Below, piece after piece: positions 41,617 to 52,129 of a DNA stretch of 64,000 nt; the stretch's first letter is position 1, and each line of letters begins with the position of its first letter. A program made the position numbers and the translations under genes. The notes under the pieces are model-generated. The model ran no database searches, had not been told where the DNA came from, and saw nothing but the letters and a program-made list of their open reading frames with translations. The stretch lies in NCBI RefSeq assembly GCF_000340215.1, contig NW_006921534.1, positions 3,047,014-3,111,013 on the forward strand. Reading direction: 5' to 3'. This DNA comes from Pseudocercospora fijiensis CIRAD86. Taxonomy: Eukaryota > Ascomycota > Dothideomycetes > Mycosphaerellales > Mycosphaerellaceae.

Positions 41617-43173
41617 ATGGCCGAGCCGCAGACCATTCCCGCCAGACACGGCGTTGCAACCTTTGTTCCTGCAGGTCAGAGCATCAAAATCATAAACACC
41701 TCTGGTGGTCAGGTCATCGATACTTGGGCCTTTGCGTTGCCGCAACCCGCGCCGCGGAAGGATGTAGAGGAGAAGACAAAGGCAGAAGCACGTAGCGACG
41801 AGAGCGCGAAAGCCGCAGAGAAGGTCAGGGGCAAGAGTGCCGACCTGCCTAGTCAAGAAGAAGCTGAACAGGCAACAAGAGAAGCACACCTTCAGGCTGA
41901 AAAGGCTGAGCAAGATGGCAAGAAGAGCGGATGGTCATCTTATGTGCCATCGCTCTCCACCGTAGGCTTGGGAGGAAAGAAGGCCGAGGACACCAGCGAG
42001 GCCAACCAGAAGAAGAATTCTAGATCATGGTCGGAATACTTCAAGCCCGGAAAGGGCGTGAGTTCGTACATGCCAGAGGTGGCGTCGAATACCGTGTCGA
42101 AGTTTGTCAATATACATAATCGGGATACGTCCAAATCGTATTTGGAACAGCTCCAGGATTTCTCCAAAACGCCAGTAGGAGCTGCAGGCATGTCGGCGCT
42201 GACAGGAAGTGGATATAGTGGCTCTCTCTATGCTGGTTATCAAGCCTGGAACGCGCGAAATGCAGCCGATGCACCAAGCATGGAAGTCATGTCCATGCCT
42301 CATTCTCGAGCATCGACCTTGCACATGGTTCCTAGAGTTGGAGATACTTGGGTGACTAACCTCCGAGAGCCAATTTTGACGCTAGAGGAAGACACTTCGC
42401 CTGGAGTCCACGACACTTTGATTGCCGCTTGCGATCCTCAAAGATATCATGAGCTGGGCGTCGAGAAGTGGGAGGAGCATGGTTCATGTGCCGAAAATCT
42501 GGTTCTCGCGCTCAAGGAACTCAACGAACGAGCAGGACTGAAAGGTGCAAAGGCTGTAGGTGCCGATGTGACTATCAACAGTGTCCCAGCTCCGCTGAAC
42601 CTGTTCATGAACATTCCGTGGAACCCACCTGGAAATCTGAGCTTCAAAGCGCCACGATCGAAGGCTGGTGACTATGTACGCTTCAAAGCTGAGCGCGATG
42701 TGGTGGTGGTTATGAGCGCCTGTCCTCAAGACGTCTTGGACATTAACAATCGCCACCCGACAGATGCCCACTTTATCGTTGAGGAAGAAAGTACAGCGTC
42801 AGCTATCAAGAGAACTACGGCGCCTAAGAAGAAGCCACTTCAACGCAAGGCTTCGACAGCAAACGCGACCGCAGGTGCTTCAAACACTCCTGCCCCCACG
42901 TCAGTAAAAAAGAACCCAATACCATCAAAGCCGCCCCCAAAGACGACTGCGCAAGCTCCACAAACACCAAAAGCTGTGCAAGCCCAACCAGCCAAGAAGA
43001 CAACTCAGCCAGCGAAGGCGCCTGCTCAGCCTGTGAAGACTCCCGCTCAGCCTGCAGCAATACCCATCAAGAAGAAGCCTGTACCTCCAGCGGTCAAGCC
43101 GCAACAGACCAATGGCACTACTGTTGAGAAGAAAAAGCCTCGGAAGCTCGTCAGGCAGCCCTCTGAAGCGTAG
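41617..43173 (+). CDS. DUF1989 (urea-carboxylase-associated fold) protein with large insertion
   Basis: A single exon of 518 residues (MAEPQTIPARHGVATFVPAG). Residues 1-42 carry the start of the DUF1989 domain (GQSIKIINTSGGQVIDTWAF). An insertion of about 165 Lys/Glu/Ser-rich residues follows, before the domain resumes at EVMSMPHSRASTLHMVPRVGDTW. It continues with REPILTLEEDTSPGVHDTLI, HGSCAENLVLAL, VPAPLNLFMNIPW and KAGDYVRFKAERDVVVVMSACPQD. The last ~120 residues are a Pro/Ala/Lys-rich disordered tail. The prokaryotic family is associated with urea or guanidine metabolism and binds metal; the fungal role is unknown to me. Confidence 0.85.
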   Translation: MAEPQTIPARHGVATFVPAGQSIKIINTSGGQVIDTWAFALPQPAPRKDVEEKTKAEARSDESAKAAEKVRGKSADLPSQEEAEQATREAHLQAEKAEQDGKKSGWSSYVPSLSTVGLGGKKAEDTSEANQKKNSRSWSEYFKPGKGVSSYMPEVASNTVSKFVNIHNRDTSKSYLEQLQDFSKTPVGAAGMSALTGSGYSGSLYAGYQAWNARNAADAPSMEVMSMPHSRASTLHMVPRVGDTWVTNLREPILTLEEDTSPGVHDTLIAACDPQRYHELGVEKWEEHGSCAENLVLALKELNERAGLKGAKAVGADVTINSVPAPLNLFMNIPWNPPGNLSFKAPRSKAGDYVRFKAERDVVVVMSACPQDVLDINNRHPTDAHFIVEEESTASAIKRTTAPKKKPLQRKASTANATAGASNTPAPTSVKKNPIPSKPPPKTTAQAPQTPKAVQAQPAKKTTQPAKAPAQPVKTPAQPAAIPIKKKPVPPAVKPQQTNGTTVEKKKPRKLVRQPSEA

Positions 43174-43465
43174 TAGCTGGCCCCTTTCACACTGTAGAAC
43201 ATGATGATTTGGCGTAATGTAAAAGTCATGGGAATTATTTTCGTGGTTGGAAATATACAAGGACAGCCAGCACGTGGTCAAGTTCTCGGCTAATGTTACA
43301 CAGCTTGGGCGATGTAAGATCGACAGTCGGTACGTATCACACAAATTACTCCGTCCGGCCAGCCAGGCACGATCGCAAGACAAACACACCTTCTCATTAT
43401 TCTCGTCGCTTCGCTCGTCGCAGGACTCTGCTACACTTCTTCCGAACACACACTTTGGGACCAAG
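43174..43465. other. Short intergenic region / GH53 promoter
   Basis: About 290 bp between the DUF1989 stop and the GH53 start. It must hold the promoter of the secreted galactanase. Confidence 0.45.
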
Positions 43466-44524
43466 ATGATAATTCCCATCACGAGTGCATTGATCGTACT
43501 CGCTTCTCGCATTGCGAATGCGGCTTTGACATACAAGGGTGTCGATTGGTCTTCCCTTCTCGTCGAAGAAGGTGCAGGAAAGACGTACAAGAATACTGCT
43601 GGAAGCACACAGCCCCTCGAAACAGTCTTGAAAGCCAGCGGAGTCAATGCCGTGCGCCAAAGACTTTGGAACAGTCCTTCCAATGGAAACTACAATCTAG
43701 ACTACAACCTCAAATTAGCCAAGCGAGCCAAAGCCGCTGGCCTGGACATCTACCTCGACTTCCACTTCTCCGACTCATGGGCTGACCCATCCCACCAAAC
43801 CACCCCCTCCGCATGGTCCAACTACGACATCGACGACTTGACATATGCCGTGTACAACTACACCCTAGCCACGATGAACACCTTCCGAACCTCCTCAATC
43901 TCCCTAAGCCTGGTATCCATCGGAAACGAAATCACAGCAGGAATGCTCTGGCCTCTCGGTTCCACCCAAACATCCACCTACAACCTCGCCCGCCTCCTCC
44001 ACTCCGCCTCAGCAGGAATCAAAGACTCCACCATCTCCCCCAAACCCCAAATCCTCATCCATCTAGACAACGGCTGGAACTACGACACTCAAGAATCGTG
44101 GTACGATACCGTCTTGGGAGAAGGACCTCTCAAGTCCGAAGATTACGATGTTCAAGGCGTGTCGTATTACCCGTTCTACAACAGTGCTGCGACTTTGGCG
44201 AGTTTGAAGTCGAGTTTGAGTAAGATGAAAAATAAGTATAGGAAGGAAGTCATGGTTGTGGAAACGAATTGGCCTCAGAGTTGTCCGAATCCTAGGTATA
44301 GTTTTCCTTCGGATACCACTTCGATTCCATTCTCTGCTGCGGGCCAGACGACTTGGATGAAAGATGTTGCGAGCGTGGTGAGCGGAGCTGGTGGGAATGG
44401 TTTGTTTTACTGGGAGCCCGCGTGGCTCGACAATGCGGGATTGGGGTCGAGCTGTAATGACAATTTGATGTTTGACAGTACTGGGAAGGCATTGAGTAGT
44501 CTGGCAGTTTTCGCGTCGTTGTAG
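43466..44524 (+). CDS. GH53 arabinogalactan endo-beta-1,4-galactanase (secreted)
   Basis: A single exon of 352 residues. The ATG at 43466 was chosen because it begins a signal peptide (MIIPITSALIVLASRIANA, cut before ALTYKGVDWSS); the frame is open further upstream but non-secretory. It hydrolyses beta-1,4-galactan side chains of pectin outside the cell. It is a TIM barrel with catalytic acid E155 (VSIGNEITAGMLWP) and nucleophile E266 (VMVVETNWP), plus the family blocks VNAVRQRLWNSP, GLDIYLDFHFSDSWADP, GVSYYPFYN and GLFYWEPAW. Length matches fungal GH53 enzymes. Typical of a plant-associated or saprotrophic fungus. Confidence 0.95.
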   Translation: MIIPITSALIVLASRIANAALTYKGVDWSSLLVEEGAGKTYKNTAGSTQPLETVLKASGVNAVRQRLWNSPSNGNYNLDYNLKLAKRAKAAGLDIYLDFHFSDSWADPSHQTTPSAWSNYDIDDLTYAVYNYTLATMNTFRTSSISLSLVSIGNEITAGMLWPLGSTQTSTYNLARLLHSASAGIKDSTISPKPQILIHLDNGWNYDTQESWYDTVLGEGPLKSEDYDVQGVSYYPFYNSAATLASLKSSLSKMKNKYRKEVMVVETNWPQSCPNPRYSFPSDTTSIPFSAAGQTTWMKDVASVVSGAGGNGLFYWEPAWLDNAGLGSSCNDNLMFDSTGKALSSLAVFASL

Positions 44525-44912
44525 TATAGTAGCAGCAGCAGATACATGTATCATTTCATCCATCTTGCATCATCTCGTATTATGTACCAGAGCAATGACG
44601 CCTTCGCCATGCTCGCAAATATGTACTCCAGAAACAATTCCCATCATATATATCCAAAAAGGATGGTCGTCGTCGTGCACGTAGGCTCGGTCTAGACAAT
44701 AAAACTACTGTAGCAATAGTGTGCACTTTAAAAATCTCCCGACAATGGCTCCGTCACAGCCGCGCGCGCGTTGATCGGTATATCCTGGACTCCGCGCTGA
44801 TCGAAAAACATAAAAGCCGCAGAAAAGTTCCGTGTCGTCCTCATTATGATGAGTCTGTTGACCTCGTGAAGCATCTTTCCCAACTCTTAAAACGCTGTAG
44901 AATTTTCTTCAA
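44525..44912. other. Convergent intergenic region
   Basis: About 390 bp between the stops of the GH53 gene and the 2030-residue protein. Presumed 3' untranslated regions. No gene. Confidence 0.5.
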
Positions 44913-47900
44913 TTATATCCATCCTCCTTGGACGAGTTCCCTTCCAACGAGCTCGAGCTGTCCTTGCTCACTCGTCCTTCTTCTCTCCAGTACCCAACGC
45001 GGCTTTCCACCGCCTTCGGGATCTGGCTCTCGAACATATGTCACGCTGTCCGCACTGCTGCCCTTGCGCGAATGGGAAATTCCACTGCTGTGTGGGCTCG
45101 TTGGACTCTTTGCTGCAGGCGGTATCTTCTTCGCGGTCTGAGGCGATTCCTGCAGACTAGTTATATTCCTCTTCGGCGTTGCATCGATATCCATTGCGAA
45201 CGGATTGCCATTGCTTGAGGAAGCCGATAGAGGACTGTCTTGGTAATTGAAGGTTTGAAAGTTTTGAGCCATGACCGGATGTGCGCTAGATGGATTGCTC
45301 GAGCCATTGCTGCCACTGCTGTATGCGAATTGCATGGGAGAGCCAAAGTAGCCGCTGTGGTGAGCGACTGCGGCACCTGCACTTGTATCTAGAGTTGGGC
45401 TCAAGACACCGTGAAGTGACTGCTGACTTGAGCGATTGCTATTCGCACTCTTCACACTGCTCTGACTTCCCCCAAAGGCATGTGCGCGGAGTCGTCGTAA
45501 CTCGTCAAACGAGGTGATGTCGTCCTCTCTCAGCGGCGTGATAGGCATTCGTGCCAGGGCGGGTGAGTGAGGCCCGTAGCTTCCGGCACTTGGCGGAGGG
45601 TGTGTGCCTGGTAGAATGCCAATAAAACTATTCCGTGTGCTGAACTCCGACCTCTCGGTGATTGGTGTCAAGTTGGGCTCCTTCAGACTCTTGTTCCTTT
45701 GCAGTCCATTGTCGCCATCGTCTCCAAAGTAGCCGCCATGTACAGCTTCCAGATCTCCTGAATTAGCTCGAGGTCTACCAAAGAAGTGGAACTCTTGACC
45801 ATAAAACCCTTCATCATCATTTGCAAGTGCTTCAGCATTTGCTGCGGCCACAAGATCGTCGTCGTTGCCAAAATCGTCATCTCGATCATCGAATCCAAAG
45901 TCAAAGCTCAGTTTTGGCGGGCTGTAATGCGACATTGTAGTATCGCTACGGTCCACACCGATAGGACTATGCGGCATTGGTATTTCGCCTCCATCTTCAT
46001 CATGCGAGTAGAAGCTTAGAGCGTCCGCGTTGGGGTCGTTGACCTCCAATCGACCAGGCATTCTGGAACTTTGCTGCGTGGAAACACTCAAGGCTCGGGT
46101 GAAGCGGCCATCGGCAGCGGCCTGATTAGCAGCGCTGGCAAGAGCGGCATGGTATCTCTGCAGGCTTTCCTGCATCTGGTGATATGCCACTTCATTCGAT
46201 GGCATGACAGGAATCGGAGGCGCCTTATCGCTACGACCCATTCGCTTTGCGTCTTCCGAAGGGTTGCGTTGCGGGATGAGTTTCGGATCGACAGGATTTT
46301 GCAAAGGCAGATCTTCCAGCATCATCTGAGAATAGCGTGCTTGCGCTTGAGCAGCATTCGGAATGGCGAATGTTGGATATGGCCCATCTCCACTGCTTCC
46401 ATGGCTTGCGTGTGTTAATGCGGCGCTGCTTCGATCACGTCTATGACCAAAGTTGTTCACCGCTGCATTGGGTCGATAAAGGAAGCTGTCATCGTCGAAT
46501 GCATTCTCGTCGATACTGGCACCATGTGTCTCCTTGATGTCTTGGTCGAAGTTGCCATCATCGAAGTACATATCGTCCTGAATGCCATCATAGCTGTTGC
46601 TCGTGGTAGAGCACGTCTGCTGCGCATTGGGGCTGATCGATGACCTGAGACGCAGGTGACTGCCGATCACAGCACTTTGACCACCCTCGCTCGGATTTGA
46701 GGCGTGCGATCTTGCATCTCGGTTCGGGAATGCAGCATCGCCGGATCGAGTCGGAGAAACAGCGTTCTGCGGACTGGTCATCCGTGGCTCAATGTTAGAC
46801 AGATTCTCGTGCGCACGGCCATCTGCATTCAAGGGTCGTGTCTCAGCGGACGATCGCCCGTCGTCTTGGCTGTTTGGAACGTCATTGAAGTCAAAGCCGC
46901 CAAAAGAGCTAAGTCGATGGCCAGGTGAGGCAGGCCATTGACGTGAGCTGGACTTTTTTGAATAGCCAGCCAATCTTGCGTTGCTAGAAAAAGCACCTTG
47001 TGATTGCTGCAGACTCTTGAACCTTGTGTGGAAGGCCTCATTGGGAAGTGGTGACTTTCTTATGCTCGTTTCGGTGGCAATGGTGGCTCGTTGACCGGCT
47101 TTGCTAGCCGTCGTAGGTGAAGGCCTTGGGTCTTCTTCAGTGTTGATACTATTGGCCGGCAACGTGGCAGTTGGCGACGACACAGATCGAACGCAGAATG
47201 CAAACGGCCCGTGAGCGTTCTGATCCTCGCGACGAATTGGTTCACTATCGCCTGTTCCGGATTGCGCCTTTTCGCCGTCGGCGATATCAGTCTCGCTACG
47301 ATCAGTGACATCTGCGCCAGGTGATATAACGGTTGACGGTCGTCCAAAGAGGAAACCCTTCAACATGCTCAAACCGAGTCCAGTCGATGCAGATTGAGGA
47401 CTGCTGGTCTTGCTATCGGCAGCTGCCTTCGCTTTCTCACTAGTCTCCGTGTCAGGCGGTGAAGCTTTGGGACCGGCGCCAACAGGCTCGCGTTGCTGCT
47501 CGATAGCTGAGCTTCCAGCTTCTGCAAAGCCTGAGCGAGCAAAGTCTTCGGAGCTCACGTGGCTGTCGGTGGACCGCTCGCTGAAGTTGCTATTTGCCGG
47601 AGATGTCAGACCTAGTCCACGCATTGCATCGGCTGTCTTGGTGTCGCTGACAAGACTCGATGACTGTGCAAGGGTTTCATTATTAACAGACTCTGGCCGC
47701 TGGACAATAATGACGGCGGGAGCCTCTAGAGTCTTGCTTACGGCAGCAGCAAGACCCATCGTGTCAGAATCTTTGCGCAGACGTCCCTCTTGAAAGCCAT
47801 TTTCCGAAGATACATTCAGTGCTCCAGTCGGCGTCAATAGGCTTCCACCACTGGCCAGAATCTTGCCCTTGATGTCTGCTGGGGACTTGAGGGTGTCGCC

Positions 47901-50900
47901 GTGCGGGTCTCTAAGACGTCCTGAAATGCTCGTAGCAGGTCCTTCATCCGGTCCCTGACCTGACCTGACTACTGGGCTATCAAAGCTCATACCACTTACC
48001 ACACGACTCCGCTCGCCATTGGATCCGGCAGGATCCACAGGAGATCCATTCGGGGAGTATCCGGCTGCCTGTGGCTGCATATAGAAGTTCGATCGCGCGG
48101 CTGCATCGCTTTCCGGGATTATTCTCGCGCCAGGTACTTGCAATTGCGGCTGCGATCCATTAGGCACGAAATATGAGTCGCGCATGTAGTGATCAATGGT
48201 GCTGTCGCGCCAGTAGCCATCGAGGGCATCCTGCTGTATGGAACTATTTCGAGAATAGTTGCCGAGCGCTGAATGCGCTCTGAAAGCTGGATGATCGGCG
48301 TAGGGTAGCTCTCTCTCATCCGTAATTTCTGGAATTTGATCATCATAAATCGAACCGTCGTCGCTATCAAGCTGTAGCGCCTGTCGTGCTTGCTGCAGGT
48401 ACAGCGAGCTTTGGGCAGGAGCGGTATTCTGCGCATCTCCATTTCCGGGGGTCACCTGCAGGTGAAAATTGTCTTCATCTAGCGAGGACTGCTGCATCTC
48501 AAATTCGTCCATGTCATCCATGGCATCTTCGTCGAAGTATTCGTCTTGATCTTCTTCGTCCGGACTCCTCCCTTGCACAAATGAACGAGTCAGGTCCCGT
48601 TTGCGATGCTTCTCTTCCAAAGCCTGTTCTTGCGCTGCACTTTCGTCAAACTGGAATGAGAACCGTGATGCATTGCTGGGATGATGCTTGGGAATGTTTG
48701 TGCTTTTTCGTGAATGCCCGACAGCCGACTTGCGCTTCTCAACCAATTTTGGAGCCGTTGACGACGTTCTGAACGTCTTTGCATCCTGCACTAGTTCTGG
48801 TGTCTGGTCAGGAGTTGCAAAATCGGCAGTGCGGTCGAGCAGAGACTGTGAAGCAGGAGAATCCGTCCGGATCTCTTGTCGTGAGGGATGCAAAGACTCT
48901 GCTGCTCGACCTCGACCAGGACTGTTCGATGGTTGGGGTGAGCCTCGAGAAGCCAATGAAGGGCTTTGAGATGATTTATGGAGCTGACGTGGCTCCACAG
49001 GTGAGTTCTCAACCGAGCCTTCATCGATGGTCTCAATCTGAGGAGGCGGTACGATGGTCGCAAATGAAACTGCTGCGCCCTCATTCGATCGCTGATCGGC
49101 CACTGAGGTTTTGCTTGATTGCGAAATTGGTCTCAAGCTAGTGCCATCAGTCATCGTTTTGCTCATCTGTGACTGTGGCCGAGATGAGCCGCCAGGGCTA
49201 GTGGGAGACACCGGGCTGAAACTGCCTCCTCTAGCATGGAAGCCACTGTTCCTTGCTGTGAGGGGACTCACTTCGCTGATCGAGCCTAGATGAGAGTCAC
49301 GTGCCTTCTCACTCGGTGGATCTGAGGGTGAAGAATCATCGTCTTGATAAAGGCTGGCCTGCGTTGGATCAAGCATCTGACTCCTTCTGGCGAAAGGTGG
49401 CAGCACCGCACTTTCCTGTGAGAGAGAGGTGGCAGCAGAATGTTTGGAGACTCGCTGCAGGAAGTCTTTATTTTCCAGATTTTCCGCCTGTATCGAACTA
49501 ATCCGTCTTGATGATTCCGGGTTCTCGCCGAGATGTTCTTTGAAGACAGGCGTATGGTTGCTGCGTCTCTGGTTCTGATCACTCAGTGGTCCGCGGTTCA
49601 CCAACGATGCATTCCGGGGAGGGTAGTCAACAGGCGACGTGACCGGTGTGCCGTTAGGGCTATGAATGGGTAGTGGTGATGTAGACATGTCCGTCTCATC
49701 GAATGTGTTTCTCTTTTCTCGCGGTGCACTGAAGTCGTGAACCAGCTTGCCCTTGATGCGTGGATCGAAATCTGGAGGGAGCGGTTTCGGGCCAGAAGTC
49801 AAAACGTCCCTCTGCCTTGCTAATGCCTGAGCTTGAGCCTGCCGCGCGGCTCTTTCTTCGACAACGACTTCCGGATCTTGCGAGCTTCGTCGACGCTGTA
49901 GAAGTGCCATGGGATTGAGAAGACGAGCTTTCTTTTTCGATGGATCCTTCTTCTCCGACTTAAAGGAAGAGGTATGGTGAGTCGGCACAGATACACCTCC
50001 CACCTTTGCTGAAGCGCTAGGCGTCTTGGGCCGTGTCGCAACATGTTGTGGAAGAGGAAATGAGTCTGCTGTTGCGCCATATGGTGTTCCGATAGTGATC
50101 ACAGGTCCACCGGAGAAGGCCGTACGGCTTGACGCCTGCGTGCTCGGTCGGGCAGTCGATCCACTGTAATTCGTGCGCGACGTGGAGAGATTGTGAACAC
50201 TATCGTGTGGACTCGCTCGTGAGCTGTATATAGGTATGGGACCGCGAGCATTGATGGCAGGTGGTGACGTTGGTCGGCGTAAATTAGGCGAGCTATGATT
50301 TCCTTGCAGCATGACCGGCCTTTGTGGTTGACTATATGGTTTATCGCGCGAGTCGATGAATGATCGATTCATCGCAGGCATATTCGTAGCTGGCGGCGGA
50401 ACGGACATGTCTGCTCTCACTGGAAACAGCGATGCCTCCATTCTTGGGGTGCTGTTGGTACTCGACGGCGGGCCTCCAGCAGTGTGCGGCCGTGGCGATG
50501 GTTGCGGTCGTTGTGGAGTCCTTGATGATGGCGAGGCTGGCATCGTCGAGCGGGACGGTGGCATGGCGCTGCCCGCAAATTCCAAGCTTGACCTTTTATT
50601 GCCATTACTCTCTCGTCGCGATCTGCCACCATATGCACCGGGAAATCGCTCGTCACCACCCATTCCCTCCTCCCTGGAGCCCATGGTGTTCACCTTGCTC
50701 CCTGCAGTTTGTGGGATTGAAAGCAAGTCTGGCGATTGGAGACTTCTGCCTCGCGCGGCGTTCGTTGCAGCAAGGCCATCGCTGGTGTGCGGGCGCGCAG
50801 AGTCGCTTTGTGGCGAGAAGGGCGAAGAGGGAATGGTGTTGGGGGTGGTGTCCGGCAGCTCGAAATCGAAGGTCATGTCCAGGGCCGGGCTGGTCAGCGG

Positions 50901-51005
50901 GCTCACGAGCGGAGCATGGCGATATTCGTTTTCTTCTGCGGCAGCACTGGCTGCACGCGAAGAATGATTCGAGGACGCGCGCTTATGGCGCCCTCTGCTG
51001 AACAT
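44913..51005 (-). CDS. Very large disordered Ser/Pro-rich fungal protein
   Basis: One uninterrupted frame. The start MFSRGRHKRASSNHSSRAAS at 51005 gives 2030 residues; the frame is open about 120 bp further upstream but lacks a better start. Composition is rich in Ser, Pro, Asp, Gln and Arg, with many SP/TP and RxxS sites. The most conserved-looking segment is SKKKARLLNPMALLQRRRSS followed by PPDFDPRIKGKLVHDFSAP; fungal homologues with this block are often labelled AGC-kinase C-terminal-domain proteins. Acidic patches (SPDEEDQDEYFDEDAMDDMDEFE) and Q-rich stretches alternate with it. No kinase domain is present. Function unknown; a cortical or signalling scaffold is a guess from composition only. 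It is divergent from the siderophore acyltransferase gene. Confidence 0.82.
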   Translation of the reverse strand: MFSRGRHKRASSNHSSRAASAAAEENEYRHAPLVSPLTSPALDMTFDFELPDTTPNTIPSSPFSPQSDSARPHTSDGLAATNAARGRSLQSPDLLSIPQTAGSKVNTMGSREEGMGGDERFPGAYGGRSRRESNGNKRSSLEFAGSAMPPSRSTMPASPSSRTPQRPQPSPRPHTAGGPPSSTNSTPRMEASLFPVRADMSVPPPATNMPAMNRSFIDSRDKPYSQPQRPVMLQGNHSSPNLRRPTSPPAINARGPIPIYSSRASPHDSVHNLSTSRTNYSGSTARPSTQASSRTAFSGGPVITIGTPYGATADSFPLPQHVATRPKTPSASAKVGGVSVPTHHTSSFKSEKKDPSKKKARLLNPMALLQRRRSSQDPEVVVEERAARQAQAQALARQRDVLTSGPKPLPPDFDPRIKGKLVHDFSAPREKRNTFDETDMSTSPLPIHSPNGTPVTSPVDYPPRNASLVNRGPLSDQNQRRSNHTPVFKEHLGENPESSRRISSIQAENLENKDFLQRVSKHSAATSLSQESAVLPPFARRSQMLDPTQASLYQDDDSSPSDPPSEKARDSHLGSISEVSPLTARNSGFHARGGSFSPVSPTSPGGSSRPQSQMSKTMTDGTSLRPISQSSKTSVADQRSNEGAAVSFATIVPPPQIETIDEGSVENSPVEPRQLHKSSQSPSLASRGSPQPSNSPGRGRAAESLHPSRQEIRTDSPASQSLLDRTADFATPDQTPELVQDAKTFRTSSTAPKLVEKRKSAVGHSRKSTNIPKHHPSNASRFSFQFDESAAQEQALEEKHRKRDLTRSFVQGRSPDEEDQDEYFDEDAMDDMDEFEMQQSSLDEDNFHLQVTPGNGDAQNTAPAQSSLYLQQARQALQLDSDDGSIYDDQIPEITDERELPYADHPAFRAHSALGNYSRNSSIQQDALDGYWRDSTIDHYMRDSYFVPNGSQPQLQVPGARIIPESDAAARSNFYMQPQAAGYSPNGSPVDPAGSNGERSRVVSGMSFDSPVVRSGQGPDEGPATSISGRLRDPHGDTLKSPADIKGKILASGGSLLTPTGALNVSSENGFQEGRLRKDSDTMGLAAAVSKTLEAPAVIIVQRPESVNNETLAQSSSLVSDTKTADAMRGLGLTSPANSNFSERSTDSHVSSEDFARSGFAEAGSSAIEQQREPVGAGPKASPPDTETSEKAKAAADSKTSSPQSASTGLGLSMLKGFLFGRPSTVISPGADVTDRSETDIADGEKAQSGTGDSEPIRREDQNAHGPFAFCVRSVSSPTATLPANSINTEEDPRPSPTTASKAGQRATIATETSIRKSPLPNEAFHTRFKSLQQSQGAFSSNARLAGYSKKSSSRQWPASPGHRLSSFGGFDFNDVPNSQDDGRSSAETRPLNADGRAHENLSNIEPRMTSPQNAVSPTRSGDAAFPNRDARSHASNPSEGGQSAVIGSHLRLRSSISPNAQQTCSTTSNSYDGIQDDMYFDDGNFDQDIKETHGASIDENAFDDDSFLYRPNAAVNNFGHRRDRSSAALTHASHGSSGDGPYPTFAIPNAAQAQARYSQMMLEDLPLQNPVDPKLIPQRNPSEDAKRMGRSDKAPPIPVMPSNEVAYHQMQESLQRYHAALASAANQAAADGRFTRALSVSTQQSSRMPGRLEVNDPNADALSFYSHDEDGGEIPMPHSPIGVDRSDTTMSHYSPPKLSFDFGFDDRDDDFGNDDDLVAAANAEALANDDEGFYGQEFHFFGRPRANSGDLEAVHGGYFGDDGDNGLQRNKSLKEPNLTPITERSEFSTRNSFIGILPGTHPPPSAGSYGPHSPALARMPITPLREDDITSFDELRRLRAHAFGGSQSSVKSANSNRSSQQSLHGVLSPTLDTSAGAAVAHHSGYFGSPMQFAYSSGSNGSSNPSSAHPVMAQNFQTFNYQDSPLSASSSNGNPFAMDIDATPKRNITSLQESPQTAKKIPPAAKSPTSPHSSGISHSRKGSSADSVTYVREPDPEGGGKPRWVLERRRTSEQGQLELVGRELVQGGWI

Positions 51006-52129
51006 TCTCCGCGTTACGCATACAGTATGCGAGCCAGGATGTTGCTTTTGATGATGCCGCGAGCCAATGGATGCAAGGCTTGGGGTCGCACGTCGCGGCG
51101 ACGATACGGAGGTGATAAGGGCCAAGGCTCAATCTCACACGGCGATGATTCCGAATGCTCTAGTGAGACATGACCTTCGCGCTGCTTGCACCCGCTGCCG
51201 CTGCCGCTGCCGCTGTCGAGGGTGTGTACAGTATGGCTGTGTGCAGAGGCGCTGTCCGCTGTCTGCTGTCCGCTGTCCGCTGTCCGCTGTCCGCTGTCTG
51301 CTGTCTGCTGTCTGCTGTCCGCTGTCTGCTGTCCGCTGTCCGCTGTCCCAGCTCCTGTCAGATCATCAGATGGCAGTGACACGCCTTCTCGATGCGAGAT
51401 GCATCCAACAGCGCTCGTACATGTACATGTAGGTATCCACGCCCGACTGTACAGCGTGATCCTTTCTGCGTCCGTGGTCCGTCCTGTTCTCACGCACACG
51501 CACACGCGCACGCACGCACAATGTGAATGGGGAATCCTGCAAAACGAGAGACGATGGCGCGCGCGCGAAGGGGAAGAGGGTCTCTCTGGGATCAGGTGTG
51601 AAGGCAATAAACTTCACACTTGCACACGATAATGCTGGGCTAGCTATTCTTATTTGAGCCTGATCCATGCGCGGGAGTAGGAGGCTTGCACTGCATCGGT
51701 CGACCACGTTCGCCTTACGGACGGTGACAGATTTCACTAATAATAATCAATTGAAGGAACAATGTCCACAATGCATTCTGCAGGTCACGTTATCCTCGCA
51801 TCCCAAGTGGTGATATTGAACCGTTGTGCGGCGGAATGACTACCGAATCGGCTGTCCGCTGTCTTCACCAAAGCAGCAGGTGGCATGGCAGATCGTCTCT
51901 CGCCCGCGCCCGTGATAGGACAGGGAGCACACGTTTGGCACGCGTTGGCTTCGCAGCAGCCTCGCATGGTTGAATTTGTTTGTTAGATACGCGTCGCAGC
52001 TATCGAAACTATCACGGCCGATAGAAAGGCGGGAAGCGATCGGGGAGGGGAGATCCACAACCTCCGGCTCTCAATAACCACTTCCGAAGCATGCGACAGT
52101 AAGAGAGCAACACTGGCGGGCACATTGCG
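51006..52129. promoter_or_regulatory. Divergent promoter with minisatellite
   Basis: About 1.1 kb between the starts of the 2030-residue protein (minus) and the siderophore acyltransferase (plus). It contains a CCGCTG hexamer run at about 51188-51214, a 7-bp minisatellite at 51250-51347 and a CA/CGCA-rich run at about 51498-51521. GATA-type HGATAR matches are scattered (e.g. CGATAA ~51627, TGATAG ~51914, CGATAG ~52019), which is not more than chance would give. Confidence 0.5.
51250..51347 (+). repeat. Minisatellite: 14 tandem copies of 7-bp YGCTGTC
   Basis: Fourteen uninterrupted units of CGCTGTC or TGCTGTC. Only the first base varies (C or T). The unit carries CTG on this strand and GACAGCR on the other. 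Probably length-polymorphic. Confidence 0.92.

Noticed and set aside
51183..51380. Cys/Leu/Ser repetitive frames across the minisatellite
   Set aside because: They are open in all frames simply because the heptamer contains no stop codon; not evidence of a repeat protein.
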